Shown here: positions 34,632-44,669 of the stretch, in pieces
How the letters are laid out: each line of letters begins with the position of its first letter
Numbering within the stretch: position 1 is the first letter of the stretch
DNA from: Chryseobacterium sp. MEBOG06
GTDB lineage: Bacteria > Bacteroidota > Bacteroidia > Flavobacteriales > Weeksellaceae
DNA length: 64,000 bases
Assembly (NCBI RefSeq): GCF_021869765.1
Contig: NZ_CP084580.1
Location: 868,001 to 932,000, forward strand
Direction of reading: 5' to 3'
Notes under the pieces: model-generated
What the model was told of the DNA's origin: nothing
The model's database searches: none
The model's input: only the letters and a program-made list of their open reading frames with translations
Program-made: the position numbers and the translations under genes

Positions 34632-36060
34632 AAATATAATCACAGCTGTTGCCTTATCGCTTGTTTTGGCAAGCTGTAAGGCTCCAATGGCGACCGTCAT
34701 AAAAGACGAGGTAAAAGAAAATATACCTCAGAACTTTAACCAGGAAGAGCAGCAGGATGCTAACAATAACAGCGGGACAACTCCCTGGAGACAGTTTTTT
34801 ACTGATCCCAATCTGGTAAGCCTGATTGAAACAGCTTTAAAGAATAATCAGGAACTTTTGATCACCCTTCAGGAGATTGAAATTGCCAAAAGCGGAGTTT
34901 TAGCAAAGAAAGGAAGACTGACTCCAACAGTTTCTGCAGGAATAGGAGCAGGGCTGAAAAAAGCAGGCCGATATACCAGTGAAGGTGCTGGTGATGCCAC
35001 TACAGAAATAGAACCCGGAAAATCAATGCCTGATCCCCTGGGGAATTTTGAGGCAGGTTTAAATGCAAGCTGGGAAATTGATATCTGGAAGAAACTCAGA
35101 ACTGAAAAAGAGTCTGCTGTAGCTCATTACCTTTCTACCGTAGAGGGAAAAAACTTTGTACTGTCTAACCTGATTGAAGAAGTAGCTGATAATTATTATG
35201 AATTATTAGCCCTGGATAATCAGCTGGATATTATACAGCAGTATATTAAACTTCAGCAGAAAGCATTGGAGATTTCTAAAATTCAGAAAGAAGCGGCAGC
35301 GGCAACGGAACTGGCGGTGAAGAAATTTGAAGCAGAGCTGGCCAAATCTAAAGCATCAGAATACACAATCCGTCAGCAAATCACTGAAAAGGAAAATGAG
35401 ATCAATGCTTTATTGGGAAGATATCCGCAATCTATTGTGAGAACAAAGGAAAACTTTATGTCTACCATTCCGCAGACGGTATATACTGGTATTCCTTCAC
35501 AATTATTAGCTAACCGTCCTGATATCAAACAGGCGGAGCTGGAGCTGAAATCCTCAAAGCTGGATGTAGAAGCTGCACGAAAAGAGTTTTACCCGTCTCT
35601 GGAAATTTCTGCAACCCTAGGACTAGAAGCCTTTAAGCCATCATATCTGGTAAAAATGCCTGAATCTATAGCCTATAATCTTGCAGGAGAGTTAGCAGGA
35701 CCGCTTATCAATAAGAGTGCTATAAAAGCAAACTTTCAAACTGCAGATGCAAAACAGATCCAGGCACTGTATGAATATGATAAAACAATATTAAATGCTT
35801 ATCTGGATGTAGCCAATCTGATGTCGAAGGTTAAAAACATTGATCAGTATTATCAATTGAAATCCCAGGAAACAAAGGCTCTGGATCAATCAATTGACAT
35901 AGCTAACCAGTTGTTCCGAAACTCCAGAGCAGATTATCTTGAAGTTCTTTTGAATCAGAGAGATGCTTTGGATGCTAAAATGGAACTGATAGAAGCAAAA
36001 CAGAAACAATTAAGCACAATAGTCGATATCTACAAAAGTTTAGGTGGCGGCTGGAAATAA
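34603..36060 (+). CDS. TolC/NodT-type outer-membrane efflux lipoprotein
   Basis: A 485-residue outer-membrane channel with two OEP repeats rich in long helices. Lipobox VLASC ends the signal near residue 25, followed by KAPMATV. Typical features are TPWRQFFTDPNLVSLIETAL near the start, NFEAGLNASWEIDIWKK, and LANRPDIKQAELELKSS marking the second repeat. Three ATGs are clustered (34603, 34609, 34612), all within the end of the pump gene, so translation is probably coupled. Last gene of the operon. Confidence 0.92.
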   Translation: MNMMENSKTKNIITAVALSLVLASCKAPMATVIKDEVKENIPQNFNQEEQQDANNNSGTTPWRQFFTDPNLVSLIETALKNNQELLITLQEIEIAKSGVLAKKGRLTPTVSAGIGAGLKKAGRYTSEGAGDATTEIEPGKSMPDPLGNFEAGLNASWEIDIWKKLRTEKESAVAHYLSTVEGKNFVLSNLIEEVADNYYELLALDNQLDIIQQYIKLQQKALEISKIQKEAAAATELAVKKFEAELAKSKASEYTIRQQITEKENEINALLGRYPQSIVRTKENFMSTIPQTVYTGIPSQLLANRPDIKQAELELKSSKLDVEAARKEFYPSLEISATLGLEAFKPSYLVKMPESIAYNLAGELAGPLINKSAIKANFQTADAKQIQALYEYDKTILNAYLDVANLMSKVKNIDQYYQLKSQETKALDQSIDIANQLFRNSRADYLEVLLNQRDALDAKMELIEAKQKQLSTIVDIYKSLGGGWK

Positions 36061-36097
36061 AATATCATAATTCAGTCAATAAACAGTTAATGTTTTG

Positions 36098-36135
36098 GGC
36101 TAATTCCTCCGGGGGTTAGCCTTTTTTGTTTTTTA
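36098..36135 (+). terminator. Terminator of the RND efflux operon
   Basis: GGCTAA/TTAGCC (36098-36103 / 36116-36121), with an inner CC/GG, is followed by a T-rich tract beginning CTTTTTTG. Confidence 0.75.
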
Positions 36136-36525
36136 TTACGTCACGTTCTGTCGCTTTACTGGCCTACATTTGCTTCAGAATATTACAAAAATGTACATAA
36201 TAATAGATTGATAGGGTATAATAAACTTTGTTTACCTATTTTAATATATGTTAAAAATAGTTAAATTTGCAAAAATAATAAACTAATACCAACTTGAAAA
36301 TAACATGGGAATGAAAATACTTTTTAGAATATCTGTGCAGGATATACTGCGGTCTTATACTTAGATCGATCTTATCATTACAATTTTTTGACACTGAACA
36401 ATTTTCCGGAGTTTCCGGAATCGATAGAAATATATACAATGTGTACAATATTGTATATATAAATGCACATTATATCCCTGTTATTTGAAATGTTTACTAC
36501 TATATTTGAAAAAAATCAAATACAT
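36136..36525. other. AT-rich upstream region of the RHS locus
   Basis: Roughly 390 bp without a credible gene; a longer frame from 36463 into the next gene lacks a signal peptide at its start. Two exact TAnnTTTG boxes are present (TAAATTTG at 36262-36269 and TATATTTG at 36501-36508), neither with a clear TTG 18-19 nt upstream. This region most likely carries the promoter of the locus. Confidence 0.45.
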
Positions 36526-38145
36526 ATGAAAAAAATCTACCTCGGTGCATTTACCTTATGTACCATTCTGGGATCAGCCCAGGAAATTTTATGGCAAAAA
36601 AATATAAAATCCTCAACGCAGGATTTTTTGAGCCAGGTGACTACTACCATTGATGGTCAGTATCTGATCAGCGGAAGTTCTATTCAAAGCAATAAGCTTC
36701 AGGCTTCAGGCAGCAAACACAATAACGGTTACGATTTTAGATTAGTCAAATTAAATCAGAATGGAGAAGAGGTGTGGGAGAAATATTTCTCCGGAACCAA
36801 TCATGATTATCTGTCTGCAACAGTTGCTACGCAGGAAGGAGGATTCGTTGTCACAGGGACTTCGCATTCAGGAAAAGGTCTGGACAAAAAAGAAGATTCT
36901 AAAGGAAATTCAGACATTTGGTTAATCAGAATTAATGAATTTGGAGACGAGATTTGGCAGAAAACATTAGGTACTGCCGCTGACGAAGAAGCCAGAGCGG
37001 TTATTCAAACCACAGATTTAGGATTCGTAGTCGCCGGAAATGTTCAGAATTCTTCCAAAGGCTACGGTTCTAAAGATGTCCTGATCATCAGGCTGGACAA
37101 AGACGGAAAAGAACTGTCCCAGTTAATCTGGGGCGGAAAAGGACTTGATGAAGTTGAAAAAATGATCCCAACGAAAGACGGCGGAGCCTTACTCGGAATT
37201 TATTCCAGAAGTTCAGCGGTACAAGGTAAGACATCTCCCATAAAAGATGCCCAAAATACATCCGACACCCGACACCTGACTATTGTACAAAAACAAAGCG
37301 ACAATTTCGGTGAAGGAGATTATACCGTCCTTAAAATAGATAAAAACGGAAAAATTGAGTGGGAAAAAAACTTTGGTGGCAAAGGTGATGATCACATCAG
37401 AACGCTTGCTTTAACTTCCACAGGATACATTATCGGAGGTGAATCCAGATCAGAAATATCCGGCAATAAAACGGTAGGCATTGAAGAGGGTACGGATTTA
37501 TGGTTGATTTTCTTAAACGAGAGAGGAGAAGAACAGTCACAGAAATCTTACAATTTTGGGAACCGTGATCTCTTAATGGGAATGAGTGTCATTCAGAGTC
37601 AAGATTCAAGAGCCAGGAACCAGGACCTAACTAAAGGATTGCTTATAGGGGGATATACTCAGTCTGAAGGAAGAATAGAAGAAAATGACGAGACTTTTTG
37701 GATACTATATTTAGACCAAAATGGAAATGAACAGTGGAGAAAATATGTAACCGGAGAATCCAGACAGAAAGAAGAGAGACTTTCAGATCTGAAACTGAAC
37801 AGAGACGGCTCTATTATTCTGGCAGGTACCAGTGCCACAGAACTGGGAAAAGAAAACTGGAAAATTGTAAAACTGGGAGATAAACAGGTTGATCAGCTAA
37901 TGGAGAAATTTGATATCAAGATCTATCCGAATCCGGTATCCGATTATGCTTATATAGAAATCGGTTTTGATTTTAAAGAGGCTGATATTATGCTGTATGA
38001 TATGAGCGGAAGGCAGCTTCAGAGCTTGAAAACAAAGAATAAAGTAACTAAGATTAATACGCAGGCTCTGGTTCAAGGGGCTTATCTGGTGACGATAAAG
38101 ACGGACAATAATAAAACGGCGAATGCAAAGCTGATTAAAAAATAA
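36526..38145 (+). CDS. Secreted T9SS type A sorting-domain protein
   Basis: A protein of about 539 residues. The signal peptide MKKIYLGAFTLCTILGSAQ is followed by a beta-propeller-like array of repeats of the form GGxxxxG...DxWLIRINEFGDEIWQKT (at least six between residues about 50 and 430). The C-terminal 75 residues begin IKIYPNPVSDYAYIEI, contain YDMSGRQLQSL and end ANAKLIKK, the type A T9SS signal. It should be exported by the T9SS and surface-anchored. It ends 11 bp before the YD-repeat gene, so it is likely the first gene of the RHS operon. Confidence 0.88.
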   Translation: MKKIYLGAFTLCTILGSAQEILWQKNIKSSTQDFLSQVTTTIDGQYLISGSSIQSNKLQASGSKHNNGYDFRLVKLNQNGEEVWEKYFSGTNHDYLSATVATQEGGFVVTGTSHSGKGLDKKEDSKGNSDIWLIRINEFGDEIWQKTLGTAADEEARAVIQTTDLGFVVAGNVQNSSKGYGSKDVLIIRLDKDGKELSQLIWGGKGLDEVEKMIPTKDGGALLGIYSRSSAVQGKTSPIKDAQNTSDTRHLTIVQKQSDNFGEGDYTVLKIDKNGKIEWEKNFGGKGDDHIRTLALTSTGYIIGGESRSEISGNKTVGIEEGTDLWLIFLNERGEEQSQKSYNFGNRDLLMGMSVIQSQDSRARNQDLTKGLLIGGYTQSEGRIEENDETFWILYLDQNGNEQWRKYVTGESRQKEERLSDLKLNRDGSIILAGTSATELGKENWKIVKLGDKQVDQLMEKFDIKIYPNPVSDYAYIEIGFDFKEADIMLYDMSGRQLQSLKTKNKVTKINTQALVQGAYLVTIKTDNNKTANAKLIKK

Positions 38146-38156
38146 AACGAAGAATC

Positions 38157-40970
38157 ATGAAGAAAATATTTTTATTGCTGATATGCATTTTAGGGTTTAC
38201 TTCTTATCATAGCCAGCAGCAAAGTCAGAATACTGATATCACGAGGCCCGCACCATCTGTTGCAGGGTTATCAACCTATAGTACTATTCCAGTATCTGTA
38301 CAGACTGGAATTCCGGATATTTCTTATCCATTAGTCAATCTTGAAACAGGAAATAAATCAGTTAATATCAGTTTAGGGTTAAATTATCATGCGGCCAATA
38401 CTTCTAATAGAAACGCAGTAAGTGAAGTTGGAAAAGGCTGGTCATTTTTAGGAACTGGAGTTATTTCAAGGGAAATACTGGACGATTTTGATGAAGCATT
38501 TGATGATAATAGCTATAGTTTTTACTATAAAAATGAATTTGATGATATATATAATTTTAATATTCCGGGTGAGTCTGGAAAGTTTAGGATCATAAGAGAC
38601 ACTATAAATAATACTTTTAGCCTCACAAAGCTCACTCCATATACCTCTAAGGTTGAATATAGTCGGTCCAATAATCAGGCTACTTTAATTATAGATTCGT
38701 TTACTGTAACAAGTGAGTCGGGAATAAAATATGTTTTTAATGATTATGATATCAGTAAAATGGTAGTATGGCTTTATCATAATGATCCTAGAGATGTTCC
38801 AAGACATGTAGAAAAAAAGTACAGAAGTACATTTTATCTTTCTTCTATTCTTGATGAAAACGGTCAGGAACTGGTAAAATACACTTACTTAAAAGATATC
38901 AAATATGTACTTGGTTCTAATGTTCCAACAATGGATATCAAAACTAATAAATTGACAAATATAGATACAAAAGGATATGGAAATGTTGAAATTAATTATG
39001 ACAAACATGAAAATGAGAATAAAAATCATGATATATTTTCGATTAATAATATAGTTTTTAAAACAGCCAATAATGCTTTTATAAAAAAATACCTATTTAA
39101 TTATTCATACATTTCTGTCCAGAATTATATGGTGAATTACAGAACATTAACCTCTTTTAGCCTGATTGATCAAAATGGAAATACAATTGAAAAGTATGGT
39201 TTTACTTATAAAGTAAGCAGCTATGAAAATGGAGATAATGAAAATGGAGATGAAAATATTCTGATAAGTACTGTAAAATTACCTACAGGAGGAATTATTC
39301 AATATGATTTTGATATGATTCCTCATACGTTTAGTGAAAAGGAAATAAAAATTCCGGCTCCAAGAATTCCTTTAGCGGATATAACATTTGCCAAATCCAA
39401 TGGACTCAGAAAGTATGCCTTTACACTTACAGAAACCCAAAAAATAGAAATCAATGCAGTTGGTATTGGTAACTTGGCATCTTATTTATGGGCCGCTCAG
39501 TTCTGGAAAAAAAATGGAAATTCATATGTCATTTCACATAGCATTAGTGCTCCAATAGATCCTGGTGCAAGCTTTGAATATATTCAAAGCCGTATATTTG
39601 AACCCGGTGAGTATTATCTTGATTTATATTGTAATGATTTATCTTGCAGTAACTTAAAGCTAGATCCTCCTGCTGAAATCAGCTTGTCTCGAATTGTGGG
39701 AGAGCCCACCTCACAAATTCAATGGATTCCAAGATCCGGATTACCCAGAATTAAAAATATTAAATATTTTAATACTTCGTCTGATAATATTTTTAATGCA
39801 CTCCCTGCAAAAATTGAAGAATACGATTACAGTTTTTTTGATCAGCCTGGAAATTCAAGTGGATATCTGGTTGAAGGCGGAGCTATAGATGTATCAGGAA
39901 ATTTAGAAATGGCCAACCCAACCTTTATTTATAAAAATGTAAAAGTATCTCAGGGGAATAATACGGGGCATACGAAGTATTATTACAAAGCTCCGGATGC
40001 ATATCCTTATCAAGGTAATAATAATTTTTGGCCCAATTATAATATTACCCGTAGTGGACTTATTGATAAAAAGGAAGTTTATAACGCTGCAAACCAAAAG
40101 TTATCTGAAGAACTTTTTGATTATACCATTGAAGAATTTGACAGTCCTAAGTATTTGGTTTCCCCAAGTTACTTATCTACTAATTTTTATTTAAAGACCG
40201 CCTGGATTAAGAATAATAAAGTAACCTCAAGAAGTTATTTTGATTCCGGAATGGTAGAAACCAAGAATGAGGTCTTCAGAAATACCCACAACAATAAGCC
40301 CAATCTTGAAAGAGCCACTTCTTTCGATGGCAGCATTCAGGAGACCACCTATCAATATGCACAGGAGAAGAACAATCAGAAATTAAAAGACGCCAATATG
40401 GTAGGCTTTCCTTTAGAAACAACTTCTGTGATTAAGAAAAATGGTTCCGATCCCGGAAAATTAGTCTCAAGAGCAGAAACTAAGTACGACAATGCCGGAA
40501 ACAAATATCCGTCTTCAGCCGTTTCTTATGACTCTCAGAATACTTTAGCTTCCGAAGTGGTCTTCAACCGATATGACAGCAAAGGAAATCCGGAGCAGTA
40601 TACTCCTAAAAACGGAATTCCTGTTTCTATTGTTTGGGGCTACAAAAAGACCCAGCCTATTGCGAAAGTGGAAGGAGCTTCCTATGAGCAGATCCTACCA
40701 TATCTGTCTGATATCATAGCCAAGTCAGATGCCGCAGTGATTTCGGAATCGGATCTTCAGAATGCTTTGGATGCCTTTAGAACCAATGCCAATCTGGTGG
40801 ATTTTCAGATTACAACTTATGTGTATGATTCTTTAACAAGGATGAAAACTATGACGCCTCCTACCGGAGTGCGTGCTGTTTATCAATACGATACCGCCGG
40901 AAGACTGGACAAAGTAGAAGATGAAAGCGGAAAACCTTTAAAGAAATACCAGTATAACTACGGTCATTAA
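38157..40970 (+). CDS. RHS/YD-repeat shell-like protein, first component
   Basis: A 937-residue exported protein with signal peptide MKKIFLLLICILGFTSYHSQ. The N-terminus (PSVAGLSTYSTIPVSVQTGI, then ISYPLVNLETGNKSVNISLG) is typical of large flavobacterial RHS-associated proteins. The middle is beta-rich. YD repeats become clear near the C-terminus (YVYDSLTRMKTMTPPTG, then YQYDTAGRLDKVEDESGKP), where the protein stops, without an RHS core or toxin. It ends 69 bp before the DUF6443 RHS gene; the two may build one cocoon from two chains, which is inference. Confidence 0.8.
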   Translation: MKKIFLLLICILGFTSYHSQQQSQNTDITRPAPSVAGLSTYSTIPVSVQTGIPDISYPLVNLETGNKSVNISLGLNYHAANTSNRNAVSEVGKGWSFLGTGVISREILDDFDEAFDDNSYSFYYKNEFDDIYNFNIPGESGKFRIIRDTINNTFSLTKLTPYTSKVEYSRSNNQATLIIDSFTVTSESGIKYVFNDYDISKMVVWLYHNDPRDVPRHVEKKYRSTFYLSSILDENGQELVKYTYLKDIKYVLGSNVPTMDIKTNKLTNIDTKGYGNVEINYDKHENENKNHDIFSINNIVFKTANNAFIKKYLFNYSYISVQNYMVNYRTLTSFSLIDQNGNTIEKYGFTYKVSSYENGDNENGDENILISTVKLPTGGIIQYDFDMIPHTFSEKEIKIPAPRIPLADITFAKSNGLRKYAFTLTETQKIEINAVGIGNLASYLWAAQFWKKNGNSYVISHSISAPIDPGASFEYIQSRIFEPGEYYLDLYCNDLSCSNLKLDPPAEISLSRIVGEPTSQIQWIPRSGLPRIKNIKYFNTSSDNIFNALPAKIEEYDYSFFDQPGNSSGYLVEGGAIDVSGNLEMANPTFIYKNVKVSQGNNTGHTKYYYKAPDAYPYQGNNNFWPNYNITRSGLIDKKEVYNAANQKLSEELFDYTIEEFDSPKYLVSPSYLSTNFYLKTAWIKNNKVTSRSYFDSGMVETKNEVFRNTHNNKPNLERATSFDGSIQETTYQYAQEKNNQKLKDANMVGFPLETTSVIKKNGSDPGKLVSRAETKYDNAGNKYPSSAVSYDSQNTLASEVVFNRYDSKGNPEQYTPKNGIPVSIVWGYKKTQPIAKVEGASYEQILPYLSDIIAKSDAAVISESDLQNALDAFRTNANLVDFQITTYVYDSLTRMKTMTPPTGVRAVYQYDTAGRLDKVEDESGKPLKKYQYNYGH

Positions 40971-41039
40971 TGGTAAGCCATGAGCAGCCTGTAGAAAATC
41001 AGGTCTCTCGAATTTTTAATTTCTAATCTCTAAATTAAG

Positions 41040-44000
41040 ATGAAAAAACTATTGCTATTATTCAGTTTTCTGTCGGTAACCTTATCCGAGGCCCAGACAG
41101 CATCTGAAAACTATATATCCACTACAGACTGTCTGAATGAAGACTGTACCAAAAAAACATACACCGTACAGTATTTTGACCTTTTGGGAAGACCCAAACA
41201 GGTTGTAAATGTTCAGGCTTCCCCATTAAAAAGGGATGTCGTTACCCATATCGAATATGATGAATATGGAAGACAGATTAAAGAATACCTGCCTGTTCCC
41301 CAACTTTCGACAGGAGGAGGGAGTTATTACTCAGGACCTCTTGGAGTATATCCTTTGGTTTATGGGGATGAAAAAATTTATACCGAAAAGGTTATTGAAA
41401 ACTCTCCGTTACAAAGGATTTTGCAACAAAAATCAATCGGAAAAGACTGGAATAATAAATCTACCGATTTTGGGTATGATCTAAATATTCCTGCAGACCA
41501 CGTCAAAAACTATCAGGTGGTTACCCATTGGAATCAGGTGGAAAAAATTTATAAAAACGAATTACAGTATACTCCGGCAGAATATGCAGCCGGCCAGCTT
41601 GTAAAAAATACGGTGACCGATGAAGACGGCAATAAAATCGTAGAATTTAAAGATGCTTCCGGTCAGACTGTCCTTTCCAGAAAAGTAATCAATGCCGGAA
41701 AAAATGCCGATACCTATTACGTATACAATGAGTATAAACAGCTTGCCTACGTCATTCCTCCATTGGCCGCAGCAGGAGCTATGGATCCGGCAGCCATAGA
41801 TAACCTTTGCTACCAGTATGTGTATGACAGCAAAAACCGCCTGGCAGAGAAAAAGCTGCCGGGAAAAGGATGGGAATATTTTGTGTATGATAATCAGAAC
41901 AGATTGGTGCTGTCTCAGGATGCCGTGCTGGGAAGCCTCAACAATAACTTTGTGGCCAAAGGCTGGATGTTCTCCAAATATGACGCTTTTGGAAGAGTGG
42001 TCTATACAGGATTTTTTGCCAATAGCTCTACCAGAACCGCTATGCAGACTGCCCTCAGCAATATGTCATCCAATGCAGGGAATAACGAAAAACGGGATAC
42101 TACTCCTATTGTACAAAACGGTGAAAATATTTACTATACCAAAAATGCTTTTCCTACCGGAAGTATGACCATTTTAAGTGTCAATTATTACGACACCTAT
42201 CCGCCTCTTCCTCAGGGAGCAGAAATTCCGGCCACTATTATGGGGAAAACAGTACTGAAACAGCCTGGGCAAAATGGGGCCTCTAAAAATACAAAAAGCC
42301 TTCCACTGGCTTCTTATATAAGAAATGTAGAAGACAATGCCTGGACCAAAACCTTCACCTATTATGACGAAAAAGGAAGGACCATAGGGTCTTATGCCCA
42401 AAATCATCTTGGCGGATCTACCAGAACAGAATCAGATATAGACTTTGCAGGCGTTACCCAACAAAGCAAGGCTTATCATAAAAGATTGTCAACAGATCCT
42501 GAAAAAGTAATCACCCAGAGGTTCACTTACGATGCCCAAAACAGGCTGTTGGTTCATAAGCATCAGGTAGATAACAATCCGGAAGAAATCCTGGTGCAGA
42601 ATGAGTACAATGAGCTTTCCCAGCTTAAAAATAAAAAACTGGGCGGAACCAATATTGCCCAGCCACTGCAAAGTATTGACTATACTTATAATATCAAAGG
42701 CTGGCTGACTAAAATTAATGACCCTTCAAGCCTGAACGGAAAAATGTTCGGATATGAGATGAGATATATCAATCCTGTGAATGCCAATGTAGCCCCCGGA
42801 AAATTCGCCGGAATGATCACAGAGATCGACTGGAAGAATGCCTCAGAAGATGTCCTGAAACGATACAATTATACTTATGACGCACTCGGCAGGCTTCAGG
42901 ATGCCGTATATTCTGAACCCAATGCCTCTGTTCCGTTTAACAATAATTACAATGAGCATCTTACCTATGACCTGAACGGAAATATTAAAACCCTGAAGAG
43001 GAATGCTTTTCCTGCAACCGGAGGAGCCACATCTGTTCAGGTAGATGACCTTGTGTACGAATATACCGGAAACCGTTTGACAAAAGTGATTGAAAATGCA
43101 CTGAACGACACCGGATATGAAGGCGGAAACAATCCTATTTCCTATGATGTGAACGGAAATATGACAAATATGCTGGACAAAAGCATTCAATCTGTACAAT
43201 ATAACTACCTGAATCTTTCTGATCAGTATGTGATCCACCAGAATAGCTTTGGAAAGCCAACCTATAGTACTATCAATTACCTTTACCGTGCTGACGGAAC
43301 CAAGCTTCGTAAAACGTTTTCTTCTTCCTCACCAAGAGGATCAACCTCAACCCGCATCACAGACTATCTGGACGGTTTTCAGTACAGCTACTTTGAAGGC
43401 GGAGGAAACTGTATTACCTGCAGAACCGAAAATGCTTACGAAGCAGAAGCTTATAGAGGTATTCTGGATCCCGGTGTTATTCCGGAATGGAAACTTGATT
43501 TTGTAGCCACCGCAGAAGGTTTTTACAGTTTCACCGAAAACCGCTATATTTACCAGTACAGAGACCACCTTGGAAATACCAGAGTCACCTTTGCCAAAAA
43601 CAGCGCAGGCGCTCCTGAAATTACCGATACCAACAATTACTATCCTTTTGGTTTAAACCATATCTCAGGGTCGTTTGGTACTTCTAACTTTGGTAGTTTC
43701 TACAGTTACAAATACAACGGAAAGGAATTACAAGAGACGGGAATGTATGACTATGGTGCAAGGATGATGATGCCTGACCTGGGAAGATGGGGAGCAATGG
43801 ATGCCATGTCTGAGAAATACAGCTCTTTGAGTCCTTATAACTATGCGATCAATAACCCTGTTATGGTCATTGATCCGGATGGAAATGATGCAATGTTCGC
43901 TTCGGGAGAAGCAGCACAATTTGCTTTTAAAATGTATGTAGCAACGATGTCAACAGGAACTGGAACATCAGGAGGGAATATATTTACTGGATTGGATAAT

Positions 44001-44522
44001 AATCCTAAAGAAAATCCAAAACCAGGCTTCTGGGGAAGTATAGGAAACTTCTTTGGTAATTTGTTTGGAAGTAGTAATGGAACGGGAATCAAGACTTATC
44101 TACCTGGAGCAGCAATATCTAGAGCAGGCACAGGCGTTATAGAAGTCGGAGAAGTGTTAGAACTTAGTGTAGAGATAGCAGGTATTTTAAGAGCAGGTAT
44201 GTGGAGTTTACCTTTAATGCTCAATGGTGACAGTGGTTTTTCTGCGAATTCAAAGCCTATTACTGGAGTTACTGATATTCCTGTTACAACAACTGCTGAT
44301 GAATCAGCTCCAGAAAAAACAATTACTCTATATAGAGGAGTTCATGGAAAACATCCCGATTTGATAAATGCATATATGGGAATCGCAATACCTTGGGGGG
44401 ACCTGCTACAGCAGCTCAACATAATAGGGGTGATAATAATAGCATGTTTACTTCTTGGTCAACAAGTATTGAAATGGCAAATTATTCTGCATCTAGAAGA
44501 GGTCCTGGCGGCAGAATTTTAA
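41040..44522 (+). CDS. Full-length RHS toxin protein (DUF6443 N-terminus), tip frameshifted (C0)
   Basis: An 1160-residue exported polymorphic toxin: signal peptide MKKLLLLFSFLSVTLSEAQ, DUF6443 region (VQYFDLLGRPKQVVNVQASP, YDEYGRQIKEYLPV), many YD repeats, then the RHS-associated core (YQYRDHLGNTRVTFAKN near 837, GMYDYGARMMMPDLGRWG at 901, DPDGND at 945). The variable tip contains LYRGVHGKH near 1097, an ART-like start. At a six-G run (44395-44400) the frame leaves the homologous tip; the last 40 or so residues are out-of-frame translation. Restoring one G would give the SWSTS and acidic motifs encoded at 44401-44659. It is the only complete RHS gene in the window and so the likely acceptor for downstream tips. 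Confidence 0.88.
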   Translation: MKKLLLLFSFLSVTLSEAQTASENYISTTDCLNEDCTKKTYTVQYFDLLGRPKQVVNVQASPLKRDVVTHIEYDEYGRQIKEYLPVPQLSTGGGSYYSGPLGVYPLVYGDEKIYTEKVIENSPLQRILQQKSIGKDWNNKSTDFGYDLNIPADHVKNYQVVTHWNQVEKIYKNELQYTPAEYAAGQLVKNTVTDEDGNKIVEFKDASGQTVLSRKVINAGKNADTYYVYNEYKQLAYVIPPLAAAGAMDPAAIDNLCYQYVYDSKNRLAEKKLPGKGWEYFVYDNQNRLVLSQDAVLGSLNNNFVAKGWMFSKYDAFGRVVYTGFFANSSTRTAMQTALSNMSSNAGNNEKRDTTPIVQNGENIYYTKNAFPTGSMTILSVNYYDTYPPLPQGAEIPATIMGKTVLKQPGQNGASKNTKSLPLASYIRNVEDNAWTKTFTYYDEKGRTIGSYAQNHLGGSTRTESDIDFAGVTQQSKAYHKRLSTDPEKVITQRFTYDAQNRLLVHKHQVDNNPEEILVQNEYNELSQLKNKKLGGTNIAQPLQSIDYTYNIKGWLTKINDPSSLNGKMFGYEMRYINPVNANVAPGKFAGMITEIDWKNASEDVLKRYNYTYDALGRLQDAVYSEPNASVPFNNNYNEHLTYDLNGNIKTLKRNAFPATGGATSVQVDDLVYEYTGNRLTKVIENALNDTGYEGGNNPISYDVNGNMTNMLDKSIQSVQYNYLNLSDQYVIHQNSFGKPTYSTINYLYRADGTKLRKTFSSSSPRGSTSTRITDYLDGFQYSYFEGGGNCITCRTENAYEAEAYRGILDPGVIPEWKLDFVATAEGFYSFTENRYIYQYRDHLGNTRVTFAKNSAGAPEITDTNNYYPFGLNHISGSFGTSNFGSFYSYKYNGKELQETGMYDYGARMMMPDLGRWGAMDAMSEKYSSLSPYNYAINNPVMVIDPDGNDAMFASGEAAQFAFKMYVATMSTGTGTSGGNIFTGLDNNPKENPKPGFWGSIGNFFGNLFGSSNGTGIKTYLPGAAISRAGTGVIEVGEVLELSVEIAGILRAGMWSLPLMLNGDSGFSANSKPITGVTDIPVTTTADESAPEKTITLYRGVHGKHPDLINAYMGIAIPWGDLLQQLNIIGVIIIACLLLGQQVLKWQIILHLEEVLAAEF

Positions 44523-44659
44523 AACAAACTTTTCCTATATCAAGATTATCCTTTTTTGATGCACATGGCGAAAATGAAGTACAAGTTTTTGGACCTGTAT
44601 TTGGAGCCCAAACAATCAAACCTTGGAACCATGGAACTTGGACACCATACTTAAAATAA
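44393..44659 (+). pseudogene. Out-of-frame C-terminal end of the ART-like toxin tip of C0
   Basis: In the -1 frame relative to the RHS gene this stretch reads GGPATAAQHNRGD, MFTSWSTSIEMANYSA, then GGRILKQTFPI and GENEVQVFGPVFG. Together with LYRGV upstream this restores the R / S-T-S / E order of ADP-ribosyltransferase toxins. The intact relative at 58785-59693 reads through the corresponding region (GIAIPNG, SVWTSWTTNKSTARDFA, ESEWLIFGPV). The break at a six-G run could be a phase-variable tract, a decay mutation or a sequencing error. It ends 11 bp before the immunity-type gene. Confidence 0.75.
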
Positions 44660-44669
44660 AGAATAGATT

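Noticed and set aside
30335..36060. RND operon as a dedicated exporter for the RHS toxins
   Set aside because: It is a standard HAE1 tripartite drug pump and is separated from the RHS locus by a terminator and its own 400-bp upstream region.
36463..36525. N-terminal extension of the T9SS type A protein
   Set aside because: The signal peptide begins at 36526, and a TAnnTTTG box lies within the extension.
41236..42168. Overlapping plus-strand frames inside the RHS gene
   Set aside because: Shadows of a long, well-supported coding frame.
43347..43568. Minus-strand reading frames repeated in each RHS core (CCFSRSEHCIISIRINDHNR-type)
   Set aside because: They are the antisense of the conserved core and recur only because the core does; no start signals or independent conservation.
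44400..44522. Hydrophobic C-terminus of the full-length RHS protein (IIGVIIIACLLLG) as a membrane toxin
   Set aside because: It is out-of-frame translation after the G-run; the alternative frame aligns with the ART-like tip of C7.
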